From contig JAGNYO010000009.1 of the NCBI GenBank assembly GCA_017984895.1, forward strand, positions 1 through 61,338: a DNA stretch of 61,338 bases, in the 5' to 3' direction. Numbering within the stretch: position 1 is the stretch's first letter; each line of letters opens with the position of its first letter. The DNA is from Sphingobium sp. (GTDB lineage: Bacteria; Pseudomonadota; Alphaproteobacteria; Sphingomonadales; Sphingomonadaceae). This document shows positions 35,916 through 43,927 of the stretch, piece after piece. Made by a program: the position numbers and the translations under genes. Under the pieces are notes generated by a model, which worked only from the letters and a program-made list of their open reading frames with translations, was not told where the DNA came from and did no database searches.

Positions 35916-37604
35916 ATGAACGATATGACGGGTTCTTTCTCGCTTGCTTCGCAGCTTCGCGCCGCGAAGTCGGATATGCCGGAAGTTCGGCCTCCGCTGG
36001 CCGCGCCTCTGGAGGAGATCGGCTTCGTCTTTCAGATCGCTGGCAGCAGCTCGCAGGTGCTGATCGACCTCAAGGATATCGACGCGCTGGCGCAGCATCC
36101 AGACCCCTGCATTGCCATGACCGGGCAGGTGGGCAGCCAGGTCAAGATGCGGCTGGGGCATATGTGGCTCATCGCCAGCATCCGTTCGATGGTGCTCGAC
36201 CGCCGCGAGCCGAGCCGGGTGGTGGCGGACATTGATTTTCTGGGCGAGGGCAACGAGGAATTCGGCACTGGCCTGATCGTCAACTTTCGCCGCGGCGTGA
36301 CGCGCTATCCTTCGCCCGGCACACGCATCTACCCCGTGTCGAGCGCGGACATGGACCAGATCTATGCAGCAAGCGAGCGGGCGCATGTGCAGATCGGCAC
36401 GGTCTATCCTACTACCCATACGCGTGCTGCGCTCTATATCGATCCGTTGTTGGGCAAGCATTTCGCGCTGCTTGGCTCGACCGGCACCGGCAAATCCACC
36501 TCCGCCGCACTGATCCTCCATCGCATATGCGAGCAATCCCCCAAGGGGCATATCGTGATGATCGACCCGCATGGCGAATACTCCGCCGCCTTCACGCAGA
36601 ACGGCGCGCTCTATGACGCCAGCAACCTGGCGCTGCCCTATTGGTTGATGAATTTCGAGGAGCATTGCGAGGTGTTTGTCACCTCGACCGGGGATGATTA
36701 TTCACGCGACTGCGAGATTCTCGCCAAGTGCCTGCTCGCCGCCCGTGCCAAGAATCGCGCGGCGGAAGGCATGGCCCGGCTCACCGTCGATTCGCCCATT
36801 CCCTATCTGCTTTCAGATCTCACCACGATCATCTCCAACGAGATGGGCAAGCTCGACAAAGGCACAAACTCGCTGCCTTATATGCGCCTCAAGGGCCGGA
36901 TCGACGAGATCAAGGCCGATCCGCGCTACAGCTTCATGTTCTCGGGCATGCTGGTGGCGGATACAATGCAGGATTTTATTGCCAAACTGTTTCGCATGCC
37001 CGCCAATGGCAAGCCGATCTCGATCGTGGACACCTCGGCTATGCCGTCGGAAATTACCTCGGTGGTGGTTTCGGTGCTATCGCGCCTGATCTTCGATTAT
37101 GCGATCTGGGCGCGCAACGAGCCGAAGCGCCCGATCCTGCTCGTCTGCGAAGAGGCGCACCGCTACATCCCCAATTCCACGGTTGGCGCCGGGCAGTCCG
37201 TGCGCAAGATTCTGGAGCGGATCGCCAAGGAAGGCCGCAAATATGGCGTGTCGCTCGGCCTCATCACCCAGCGCCCGTCAGACCTTGCCGAAGGCGTGCT
37301 ATCCCAATGTGGCACCATCATATCTCTGCGCCTCAATAACGACCGCGACCAGGCCTTCGTCCGCGCGGCGATGCCTGAAGGCGCACGCGGCTTCCTCGAT
37401 TCGATCCCGGCCTTGCGCAACCGCGAGTGCATTATCTGCGGGGAGGGTGTGTCTATTCCGATCCGCGTGTCGCTCGACGATCTGGAGGAGCGCAAGCGCC
37501 CTGCATCGGGCGACCCCAGCTTCGCGGATCTGTGGAAGCAGTGCGGCGGTGAGGAAGATATTCTCGGCCGCACCATCAATCGTTGGCGCAACCAGGGGCG
37601 CTGA
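35916..37604 (+). CDS. HerA-type ATPase (DUF87)
   Basis: A 562-residue HerA/FtsK-superfamily ATPase. The N-terminus has a HAS-barrel-like segment, Walker A is GSTGTGKS at 187-194, then MIDPHGEYSAAF; Walker B is ILLVCEEAHRYIP, and GLITQRPSDLAEGVLSQCGT followed by LNNDRDQAFVRAAMPEG is typical of HerA. HerA usually pairs with the nuclease NurA in archaea, or with Sir2 or other effectors in defence systems; no such partner is adjacent. The role in sphingomonads is unknown. A 104-bp AT-rich gap precedes it. Confidence 0.87.
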   Translation: MNDMTGSFSLASQLRAAKSDMPEVRPPLAAPLEEIGFVFQIAGSSSQVLIDLKDIDALAQHPDPCIAMTGQVGSQVKMRLGHMWLIASIRSMVLDRREPSRVVADIDFLGEGNEEFGTGLIVNFRRGVTRYPSPGTRIYPVSSADMDQIYAASERAHVQIGTVYPTTHTRAALYIDPLLGKHFALLGSTGTGKSTSAALILHRICEQSPKGHIVMIDPHGEYSAAFTQNGALYDASNLALPYWLMNFEEHCEVFVTSTGDDYSRDCEILAKCLLAARAKNRAAEGMARLTVDSPIPYLLSDLTTIISNEMGKLDKGTNSLPYMRLKGRIDEIKADPRYSFMFSGMLVADTMQDFIAKLFRMPANGKPISIVDTSAMPSEITSVVVSVLSRLIFDYAIWARNEPKRPILLVCEEAHRYIPNSTVGAGQSVRKILERIAKEGRKYGVSLGLITQRPSDLAEGVLSQCGTIISLRLNNDRDQAFVRAAMPEGARGFLDSIPALRNRECIICGEGVSIPIRVSLDDLEERKRPASGDPSFADLWKQCGGEEDILGRTINRWRNQGR

Positions 37605-37653
37605 TCGCCGCAAAGCCATGGCGGGCGGCGGCGTGTTTTGCTAAAAGCGCCCC

Positions 37654-38088
37654 ATGCTCAAATATCTCCACACCATGATCCGCGTGTCGGACCCTGACGC
37701 GACCATCCGGTTTTTCGGACTCATCGGCCTGCGCGAGGTGCGCCGCATAGAGAGCGAGCAGGGTCGCTTCACGCTTATTTTTCTTGCCGCGCCAGGCGAT
37801 GATGATGCGCAGGTGGAGTTGACATACAACTGGCCGCCCGAAGGCGGCGCGGGTGACGGTTATGGCGGCGGCCGTAATTTTGGGCATCTCGCCTACCGGG
37901 TCGAGAACATCTACGAGACATGCCAGCGCCTGATGGACGCTGGGGTGACGATCAATCGTCCGCCGCGCGATGGATATATGGCCTTCGTGCGCACACCCGA
38001 TGGCATTTCGGTCGAACTGCTGCAAGCGGACAGCCGCCTTCCGCCGCAGGAGCCTTGGGTTTCCATGCCTAATACAGGGGAATGGTGA
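37654..38088 (+). CDS. VOC-family protein, glyoxalase I-like
   Basis: A 144-residue vicinal-oxygen-chelate protein. It starts LKYLHTMIRVSDPDATIRFF and carries VELTYNWP, FGHLAYRVENIYETC and FVRTPDGISVELLQ, which hold the metal-ligand His and Glu positions of lactoylglutathione lyase. It therefore likely converts the methylglyoxal-glutathione adduct to S-lactoylglutathione. The next gene, gloB, is the following enzyme, and the two overlap by 1 bp (TGATG). Confidence 0.88.
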   Translation: MLKYLHTMIRVSDPDATIRFFGLIGLREVRRIESEQGRFTLIFLAAPGDDDAQVELTYNWPPEGGAGDGYGGGRNFGHLAYRVENIYETCQRLMDAGVTINRPPRDGYMAFVRTPDGISVELLQADSRLPPQEPWVSMPNTGEW

Positions 38089-38813
38089 TGACAATCGAAG
38101 TGGTAGGCGTGCCGGTGCTGAGCGACAATTATGTGTGGCTGATGCACGAGGAAGTGACCGGCGAGACGGTGGTGATAGACCCGGCGGTGGCCGAGCCGGT
38201 AATGGCGGCGGCGGCCGCGCGCGGCTGGCGCATCACCCAGATCTGGAACACCCACTGGCATGGTGATCATATCGGCGGTAACGCGCTGATCAAGGCGACG
38301 ACTGGCTGTACCATCACCGGGCCAGCCGCAGAGGCCGGCAAGATTAACACCCTCGATGTGCCGGTGAAGGGCAATGACATTGCCACCATTGGCGGTATGC
38401 GCGCCGAAGTGTGGGATGTACCGGCGCATACCGCCGGGCATATCGCCTATTATCTGCCCAGCGTGGGGGTCATCTTTGTCGGCGATACGCTGTTCGCCAT
38501 GGGCTGTGGCCGGCTGTTCGAGGGGACGGCGGCGCAGATGTTCGCCAACATGCAGCGCCTTGCCACGCTGGATGGCGCGACGAAAGTCTATTGCGCACAC
38601 GAGTACACGCTCTCCAACGGGAAGTTCGCGCTGGAGGCGGAGCCGAATAATGCCGACATAGCCATGCGCATGGCGCAGGTGAGCGCGATGCGTGAGCATG
38701 GCGAACCGACCGTGCCCACCACTATCGCGCTGGAAGCCGCGACCAACCCCTTCATGCGTGCCGAAAGCATTGAGGAACTGGCGCGGCTGCGCATCGCCAA
38801 GGATAATTTCTGA
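38088..38813 (+). CDS. gloB: Hydroxyacylglutathione hydrolase (glyoxalase II)
   Basis: A 241-residue metallo-beta-lactamase-fold hydrolase. The zinc motif is THWHGDHIGG; further ligands are in HTAGHIAYY and FVGDTLFAMGCGRLFEG, and AHEYTLSNGKFA marks the glyoxalase II branch. It hydrolyses S-lactoylglutathione, completing methylglyoxal detoxification with the upstream VOC protein. ATG 38088 has AGGGGA 6 nt upstream and overlaps the previous stop; an ATG at 38082 is less likely. Confidence 0.93.
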   Translation: MTIEVVGVPVLSDNYVWLMHEEVTGETVVIDPAVAEPVMAAAAARGWRITQIWNTHWHGDHIGGNALIKATTGCTITGPAAEAGKINTLDVPVKGNDIATIGGMRAEVWDVPAHTAGHIAYYLPSVGVIFVGDTLFAMGCGRLFEGTAAQMFANMQRLATLDGATKVYCAHEYTLSNGKFALEAEPNNADIAMRMAQVSAMREHGEPTVPTTIALEAATNPFMRAESIEELARLRIAKDNF

Positions 38814-38817
38814 ATTT

Positions 38818-39234
38818 CTAGCTGCGCAGAGCGAGCAAATGCGCGGCGCATTGGGCGCAATCGCTGCTGCCAAAGCCGGAGACAGGGGCGTGAAAGTCGC
38901 CTGAGCGCATCAGCCGCCCGATAATCGCACATTCCCTGCCGCCTACTATGGCGAGCGCGACCATCCTGTCTGCTGCCACGCTGGTCAGGGCGTCGACATG
39001 CCAGTGGATGCGCTTGTCCTGCCTGAAGTGCCGCCGCAGCCGCGCACGCAGGCCACCCGGCCCGTAAGCGCTGCCAGCATAGACATAGATGCCGGAGGAA
39101 AGGCGTATCTCCGCGCCCTTGTGCAGGCAATCAAGCGCGGTGTTCAGTGCGAAAACCAACGCATAGGCGCCTTTGGTGGGAGGGGCATGGTTGACCTCTT
39201 CCCGCGGTATGGCGAACGCGTCGTCAAGCAGCAT
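38818..39234 (-). CDS. DUF123 (GIY-YIG-like) domain protein
   Basis: A small protein whose core SSGIYVYAGSAYGPGGLRAR and RRHFRQDKRIHWHVD is the DUF123 pattern, a GIY-YIG-like fold sometimes fused to endonuclease III. Four Cys and several His in the C-terminal half (CAIIGRLM, CAQCAAHLL) might bind metal. Function unknown. ATG 39234 has AGG close upstream and is chosen; a TTG at 39264 would add ten residues. Its coding start lies 35 bp after the rsh stop, same strand. Confidence 0.72.
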   Translation of the reverse strand: MLLDDAFAIPREEVNHAPPTKGAYALVFALNTALDCLHKGAEIRLSSGIYVYAGSAYGPGGLRARLRRHFRQDKRIHWHVDALTSVAADRMVALAIVGGRECAIIGRLMRSGDFHAPVSGFGSSDCAQCAAHLLALRS

Positions 39235-39269
39235 CTCCACCTGCCGGAGCGCGTTCGCCAGCAACCGAT

Positions 39270-41360
39270 CTAGACCCTGTTCGCCTGGGCAACATACTCG
39301 AGTGCGCGCAAGGCGGAGACTATGCGCATCAAATGCTGTGCGTCGGCTACCTCAAGATCGATGATGTCCGTGTGAAACGGCCCTTCGCGGTTCACCAGTT
39401 GCAGGTTGAGGATATTCGCCTTGTTGACGCCGAATATATTGGCGACAGCGGCTAAAGCACCCGGCTGGTTCTTGACGATTACCTGGAGCCGCGCCGTGCC
39501 GCCCTTCGATTTGCTATCCCATGCCAAGTCGACCCAGTCCGCGTCCTGCCCGCTTTCCAGAGCCAGGCAGTCAATGGTGTGCACCTCGATCGGTTCTCCG
39601 GTCTGGCGGATGCCGACGATGCGGTCGCCGGGCACAGGATGGCAACATTCGCCCAAGCGGTAGGCAATGCCGGGGGTCAATCCCCGGATCGAGACAGGCT
39701 TGTGCTGGCCGTGAGGATCGACCCCTTCGCTCGCTGTAGATCCGGGGATCAGGGCCTCCATCACCTCGCTGTCCGTCACCCTGTGCGTGGCAATAGCGAT
39801 CATCAATGCGGCGCTGTCCTCGAGCTTCAGGCGCTTCAGCGCGGCTTTCACCGCCTTGTCGCCCACCTCTACCGGTAGCCGCAGGACAATATCCTCATAG
39901 AGCTTTTCACCCAACGCAATTGTTTCGTCGCGTTGCTTGTGACGGATATAGCGGCGGATGGCGGCGCGCGCCTTGGCGGTAACGGCGAAAGTCAGCCAGC
40001 CAGGCTGTGGCTCCTGCCCCCCGCTTTTCAGGATTTCGACCTGATCGCCGTTTTCAAGCACGGTGCGCAGCGGCACGACCCGGCCATTGACCTTGGCGCC
40101 GACCGTCTGATCCCCCAGATCGGTGTGGATCGCATAGGCGAAGTCCACCGGCGTCGCGCCCTTGGGAAGCTGGTGCAGTTCGCCTTTGGGAGTGAAGGCG
40201 AAAATGCGATCCTGATACATGGCGAGGCGGGTATGCTCGAGCAGCTCTTCGGCATCGTGGCTCTGGTCGAGTATCTCGATCAAGTCGCGCAGCCAGCCCG
40301 CTTGTCCATCCGGTGTTGCACTCCCGCTGCGCTTATAGGCCCAGTGAGCCGCCAGACCGAACTCGCTTTCCCGATGCATTTCCGCGCTGCGGATCTGAAT
40401 CTCGATCCGCGCATTCTCGCCATGGATGACGGTGGTGTGCAGCGACTGGTAGCCATTGCGTTTCGGGGTGGATATATAATCCTTGAAGCGGCCGGGAACC
40501 ATCTTGTAGCGGCCATGGATAATCCCCATCGCCCTGTAGCAATCATCCGTATTGGCGGTAATGACACGAAACGCCATGACGTCAGTCAGCTGTTCGAAGC
40601 TGATGTGGCGCTCCTGCATCTTGCGCCAGATCGAATAGGGATGCTTTTCCCGCCCCGATACCGTATCCTTGAGGCCCGCCCCGCCCAGCAGCAATTGCAG
40701 GCCGGATGCGATGCGTGCAACCTTGTCTCCACCGCCTTCTTTCAGCCGGTCCAGCCTGCGTGTGACACTGTCGTAGGCTTCCGGTTCCAGTTCACGGAAG
40801 GAGAGAAGCTGCATCTCGTGCATGAAATCATACATGCCGATGCGTTCCGCGAGCGGAGCATAGATCTCCATCGTTTCGCGGGCAATGCGGCGGCGCTTGT
40901 CGGCATTGGCGATGAAGTGCAGCGTCCGCATATTGTGCAGCCGGTCGGCGAGCTTGACCAGCAGCACTCGAATGTCGTCTGACATCGCCAGCAGAAACTT
41001 GCGCAGATTTTCCGCCGCGCGTTCGTTTTCGGATTGGGCCTCGATCTTGGAGAGCTTGGTCACGCCATCAACCAGCCGGCCGACTTCCTCGCCAAACAGC
41101 GCCGCGATCTCCTCATACGTTACGAGGGTATCCTCGATCGTGTCATGCAACAGCGCGGTGACGATCGTCTTGTCATCCATATAGAAATCGGTGAGAATTC
41201 CCGCGACCTCGATCGGATGGCTGAAATAGGGGTCGCCGCTGGCGCGCTTCTGGCTGCCATGCTTCTGCACCGAAAAGACATAGGCACGGTTGATCATCGC
41301 CTCGTCCGCATCCGGATCGTAGCGTTTCACTTTCTCGACAAGTTCATACTGACGCAACAT
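39270..41360 (-). CDS. rsh: Bifunctional (p)ppGpp synthetase/hydrolase (RSH)
   Basis: The stringent-response enzyme, 696 residues from the ATG at 41360. Order: HD hydrolase domain (GSQKRASGDPYFSHPIEVAG, LLHDTIEDT), synthetase domain (PGRFKDYISTPKRNGYQSLH; RFKD is the form seen in bifunctional enzymes), a TGS domain (VFTP-like AFTPKGELHQLPKGATPVDFAYA), a zinc-finger-like region and a C-terminal ACT domain. It is the likely single RSH of an alphaproteobacterium. The frame continues upstream to 41486 but MLRQYELVEKV matches the usual start. Divergent from the histidine kinase. Confidence 0.93.
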   Translation of the reverse strand: MLRQYELVEKVKRYDPDADEAMINRAYVFSVQKHGSQKRASGDPYFSHPIEVAGILTDFYMDDKTIVTALLHDTIEDTLVTYEEIAALFGEEVGRLVDGVTKLSKIEAQSENERAAENLRKFLLAMSDDIRVLLVKLADRLHNMRTLHFIANADKRRRIARETMEIYAPLAERIGMYDFMHEMQLLSFRELEPEAYDSVTRRLDRLKEGGGDKVARIASGLQLLLGGAGLKDTVSGREKHPYSIWRKMQERHISFEQLTDVMAFRVITANTDDCYRAMGIIHGRYKMVPGRFKDYISTPKRNGYQSLHTTVIHGENARIEIQIRSAEMHRESEFGLAAHWAYKRSGSATPDGQAGWLRDLIEILDQSHDAEELLEHTRLAMYQDRIFAFTPKGELHQLPKGATPVDFAYAIHTDLGDQTVGAKVNGRVVPLRTVLENGDQVEILKSGGQEPQPGWLTFAVTAKARAAIRRYIRHKQRDETIALGEKLYEDIVLRLPVEVGDKAVKAALKRLKLEDSAALMIAIATHRVTDSEVMEALIPGSTASEGVDPHGQHKPVSIRGLTPGIAYRLGECCHPVPGDRIVGIRQTGEPIEVHTIDCLALESGQDADWVDLAWDSKSKGGTARLQVIVKNQPGALAAVANIFGVNKANILNLQLVNREGPFHTDIIDLEVADAQHLMRIVSALRALEYVAQANRV

Positions 41361-41511
41361 AGCGGCCAAGGATGCGGCCTCACACCATTGCAACGCAACA
41401 AAAAAATCGGCCTGATGCATGGATGTTGCGGGGGAAGGTTCTTGCCCACGGAGCAGGCGCTGCCCAAAACGGGTTCGCATATCCATTTTTCGCGGTTATG
41501 AGTGATCGCCG

Positions 41512-42597
41512 ATGCCTGTGAACCCGTTCCAGCCCAAGCCTTTTTTCGCCGACAAGAATCGCGCGTTCTGGAATCTTCAGCTCGTCGGATGGGCCGGCGC
41601 GTTTGTCCTGCGCGGGATTTCGGGGCTGGCGAACGGGCAGCCGACCTCGTTTCTGGTGCCGGTGCTGATCTCGACGATCACAGGCTATTCGCTCACCCTG
41701 CTGATGGCCGTGATTTTCCGCCTGCTGTTGCGCCAGAGGCCGCTGGTTACCTGGACCATCTCCATCCTCGTGGTGCTGGTCGCCGCCGCGATCGGCGCCT
41801 TCATCGACGCATGGGTGTTCACGATGCAGAACCGCGGCGGCGGCGGCGCGAGCCTGCAATTGCTGCTCGGCGCCTATTACCTCACCGTCACGCTGCTGTT
41901 CGCATGGTCGGCGCTTTATTATGCGATCAATTTTTATCTTACGGTGGAAGAGCAGGCAGACCAGCTCCAGCATCTCGAGGGGCAGGCCTCCGCCGCGCAA
42001 CTGGCGATGCTGCGCTATCAGCTCAATCCGCATTTTCTGTTCAATACGTTGAACAGCATCTCGACCCTCGTCTTGTTGAAGCAGACGGAGCGGGCGAACG
42101 CGATGCTCTCGCGCCTCTCTTCCTTTCTGCGCTATACCCTCATTAACGAGCCGACAGCGCTGGTGCCGTTGCATCAGGAGGTGGAGACATTGAAGCTCTA
42201 TCTCGAAATCGAGAAAATGCGCTTTGAGGACCGGCTGCGCCCCAGTTTCGAGATCGATCCCGGAGTGGAGCAGGCGCATTTGCCCTCCCTGTTGTTGCAG
42301 CCGCTGGTTGAAAACGCGATCAAATATGCCGTCACCCCGCGCGAGGAAGGGGCGGATATCAGCATTACCGCCCAGCCGGCGGGGGAAAATGTCCGTATCA
42401 TCGTTGCGGATACCGGGCCGGGCTTCGCTACGGAGTCTATGGCCGATGTCGTTTCCACCGGAGTCGGCCTCGCCAATATCCGCGATCGATTATCTCAGGC
42501 GTTCGGGGAACGACATCGCTTCGATGCGCGTTCAACCGCCGGAGGCGGGTTTATTGTGACGATCGAACTACCGCACCTGAAGCAACAACAAGAGTGA
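41512..42597 (+). CDS. Sensor histidine kinase, LytS/AlgZ type
   Basis: A 361-residue HisKA_7TM-free sensor with four or so N-terminal membrane helices (residues ~25-150), a short coiled linker, the His_kinase domain with LRYQLNPHFLFNTLNSIS (phospho-acceptor His174) and a HATPase_c domain (LLLQPLVENAIKYAV, DTGPGF, GVGLANIRDRL). It is followed after 4 bp by a LytTR response regulator, so the two form one signalling pair. The signal is unknown. The start at 41512 has a weak ribosome-binding site. Confidence 0.9.
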   Translation: MPVNPFQPKPFFADKNRAFWNLQLVGWAGAFVLRGISGLANGQPTSFLVPVLISTITGYSLTLLMAVIFRLLLRQRPLVTWTISILVVLVAAAIGAFIDAWVFTMQNRGGGGASLQLLLGAYYLTVTLLFAWSALYYAINFYLTVEEQADQLQHLEGQASAAQLAMLRYQLNPHFLFNTLNSISTLVLLKQTERANAMLSRLSSFLRYTLINEPTALVPLHQEVETLKLYLEIEKMRFEDRLRPSFEIDPGVEQAHLPSLLLQPLVENAIKYAVTPREEGADISITAQPAGENVRIIVADTGPGFATESMADVVSTGVGLANIRDRLSQAFGERHRFDARSTAGGGFIVTIELPHLKQQQE

Positions 42598-42601
42598 CGC
42601 C

Positions 42602-43405
42602 ATGACGATCCGCACAGTCCTTGTAGATGATGAAAGCCTTGCTATTCAAGGACTTAAGCTCCGCCTTGAGCCGCATGACGATGTTGAAATCGTCGAAACA
42701 TGCCAGAACGGGCGCGAAGCCATCCGTGCGATCAAGACGCACAAGCCGGATCTGGTGTTTCTCGACATTCAGATGCCCGGATTTGACGGCTTTTCCGTTG
42801 TGCAGGGTACGATGGACGTGGAGCAACCGTTGTTCGTGTTTGTGACCGCATATTCGGACCATGCGTTGAAGGCGTTCGAGGCGCAGGCGGTAGATTATAT
42901 CGTCAAGCCTGTGGACGAGCAGCGCCTTGCCGATGCGCTGGAACGGGTGCGCCAGCGGCTCGCCAACAGGCGCCAGGCACAGGAAGCGGAGCGGTTGCGC
43001 GAGGTTCTGGCGGAAGTCGCGCCAGAGGCCATGCATCATTTCGATAGTGGCGAAGAGGATGCGCCGGCCGCCAGCCGTTATGAAAAACTCATCAATATCA
43101 AGGACCGCGGCCAGATTTTTCGCGTGGACGTGGACAGTATCGAACGCATCGACGCGGCGGGTGATTATATGTGCATTTATACGGCGGATAATTCGCTGAT
43201 CTTGCGCGAGACGATGAAAGACCTCGAAAAACGGCTTGATCCGCGCAATTTCCAGCGGGTGCACCGTTCTACCATCGTCAACCTCTCTCAGGTGCGTCAG
43301 GTGAAGCCGCATACCAACGGCGAATGCTTTCTTGTGCTCGAATCCGGCACGCAGGTGAAAGTCAGCCGGTCCTACCGCGATGTCGTGGCGCGGTTCGTGC
43401 ATTAG
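42602..43405 (+). CDS. LytTR-type response regulator
   Basis: A 267-residue regulator. The receiver domain has the acidic pair VDDE at 8-11, phospho-acceptor Asp55 (LVFLDIQMPG), and the conserved Lys in DYIVKPVDE; after a linker of about 40 residues comes a LytTR DNA-binding domain (AGDYMCIYTADNSLILRETM, RNFQRVHRSTIVNLSQV, KVSRSYRDVV). It should bind DNA and answer to the LytS-like kinase just upstream. No obvious LytTR box pair was looked for beyond the operon. Confidence 0.93.
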   Translation: MTIRTVLVDDESLAIQGLKLRLEPHDDVEIVETCQNGREAIRAIKTHKPDLVFLDIQMPGFDGFSVVQGTMDVEQPLFVFVTAYSDHALKAFEAQAVDYIVKPVDEQRLADALERVRQRLANRRQAQEAERLREVLAEVAPEAMHHFDSGEEDAPAASRYEKLINIKDRGQIFRVDVDSIERIDAAGDYMCIYTADNSLILRETMKDLEKRLDPRNFQRVHRSTIVNLSQVRQVKPHTNGECFLVLESGTQVKVSRSYRDVVARFVH

Positions 43406-43422
43406 CCCTGACGATTACCAGG

Positions 43423-43857
43423 TTAGCGGAATACCCATTTCCTGTTCAGGATAAATACCAGCGCCGGCGTTACGAACAGCATGGCGGGGATGGGCGACCA
43501 GGTTGGCCATCCCCGCCAGGATATGCATAGCCACACCCACAAGGCATTGAGCGCCCAGCTAATCAGCGAAGCGGCGACAAACTTGGTACCGCGCACCGCA
43601 TGGCCTGCATTGGTCGCGGGCTTGGCTGCTTCGGAAAATGTATAGCGGCCATGCAGCACATAGCCTGAGCATAGCGCCATGATATAACCGGCGAAATTGG
43701 CGATCTGGCTATGGACTTGCGCCCGCTCCGCCAATAACCAGTAAACTGCCGCTTGCAGGCTGGTAACTGCCAGCCCCACCAGCCCGTATCGAATGAGCTG
43801 CGTGATCAGCGCATACCGCGCAGGCCCCATCCCCTTCTCTATTCTGGCTAGCGGCAC
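43423..43857 (-). CDS. GtrA-family membrane protein
   Basis: A 144-residue protein with four hydrophobic helices and the GtrA pattern RYGLVGLAVTSLQAAVYWLL, NFAGYIMALCSGYVLHGRYTF, ending FILNRKWVFR. GtrA proteins help move lipid-linked sugars across the membrane for glycosyl modification. It lies back-to-back, 70 bp away, with a large GT-C-like protein on the other strand, which makes a shared glycosylation job plausible. Start: GTG 43857 with GAGGAG upstream; ATG 43830 is an alternative. Confidence 0.85.
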   Translation of the reverse strand: MPLARIEKGMGPARYALITQLIRYGLVGLAVTSLQAAVYWLLAERAQVHSQIANFAGYIMALCSGYVLHGRYTFSEAAKPATNAGHAVRGTKFVAASLISWALNALWVWLCISWRGWPTWSPIPAMLFVTPALVFILNRKWVFR

Positions 43858-43927
43858 TGCGCTCCTCGCGTTTCCACGCGCAATATCCCATTGCGCTTTG
43901 CAGTAAGCCCTCTAATCCCTGTTATCC

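Noticed and set aside
35916-37604. HerA ATPase as part of an anti-phage system
   Set aside because: No Sir2, DUF4297, NurA or other effector is adjacent, and the neighbours are metabolic genes, so there is no basis to call a defence system.
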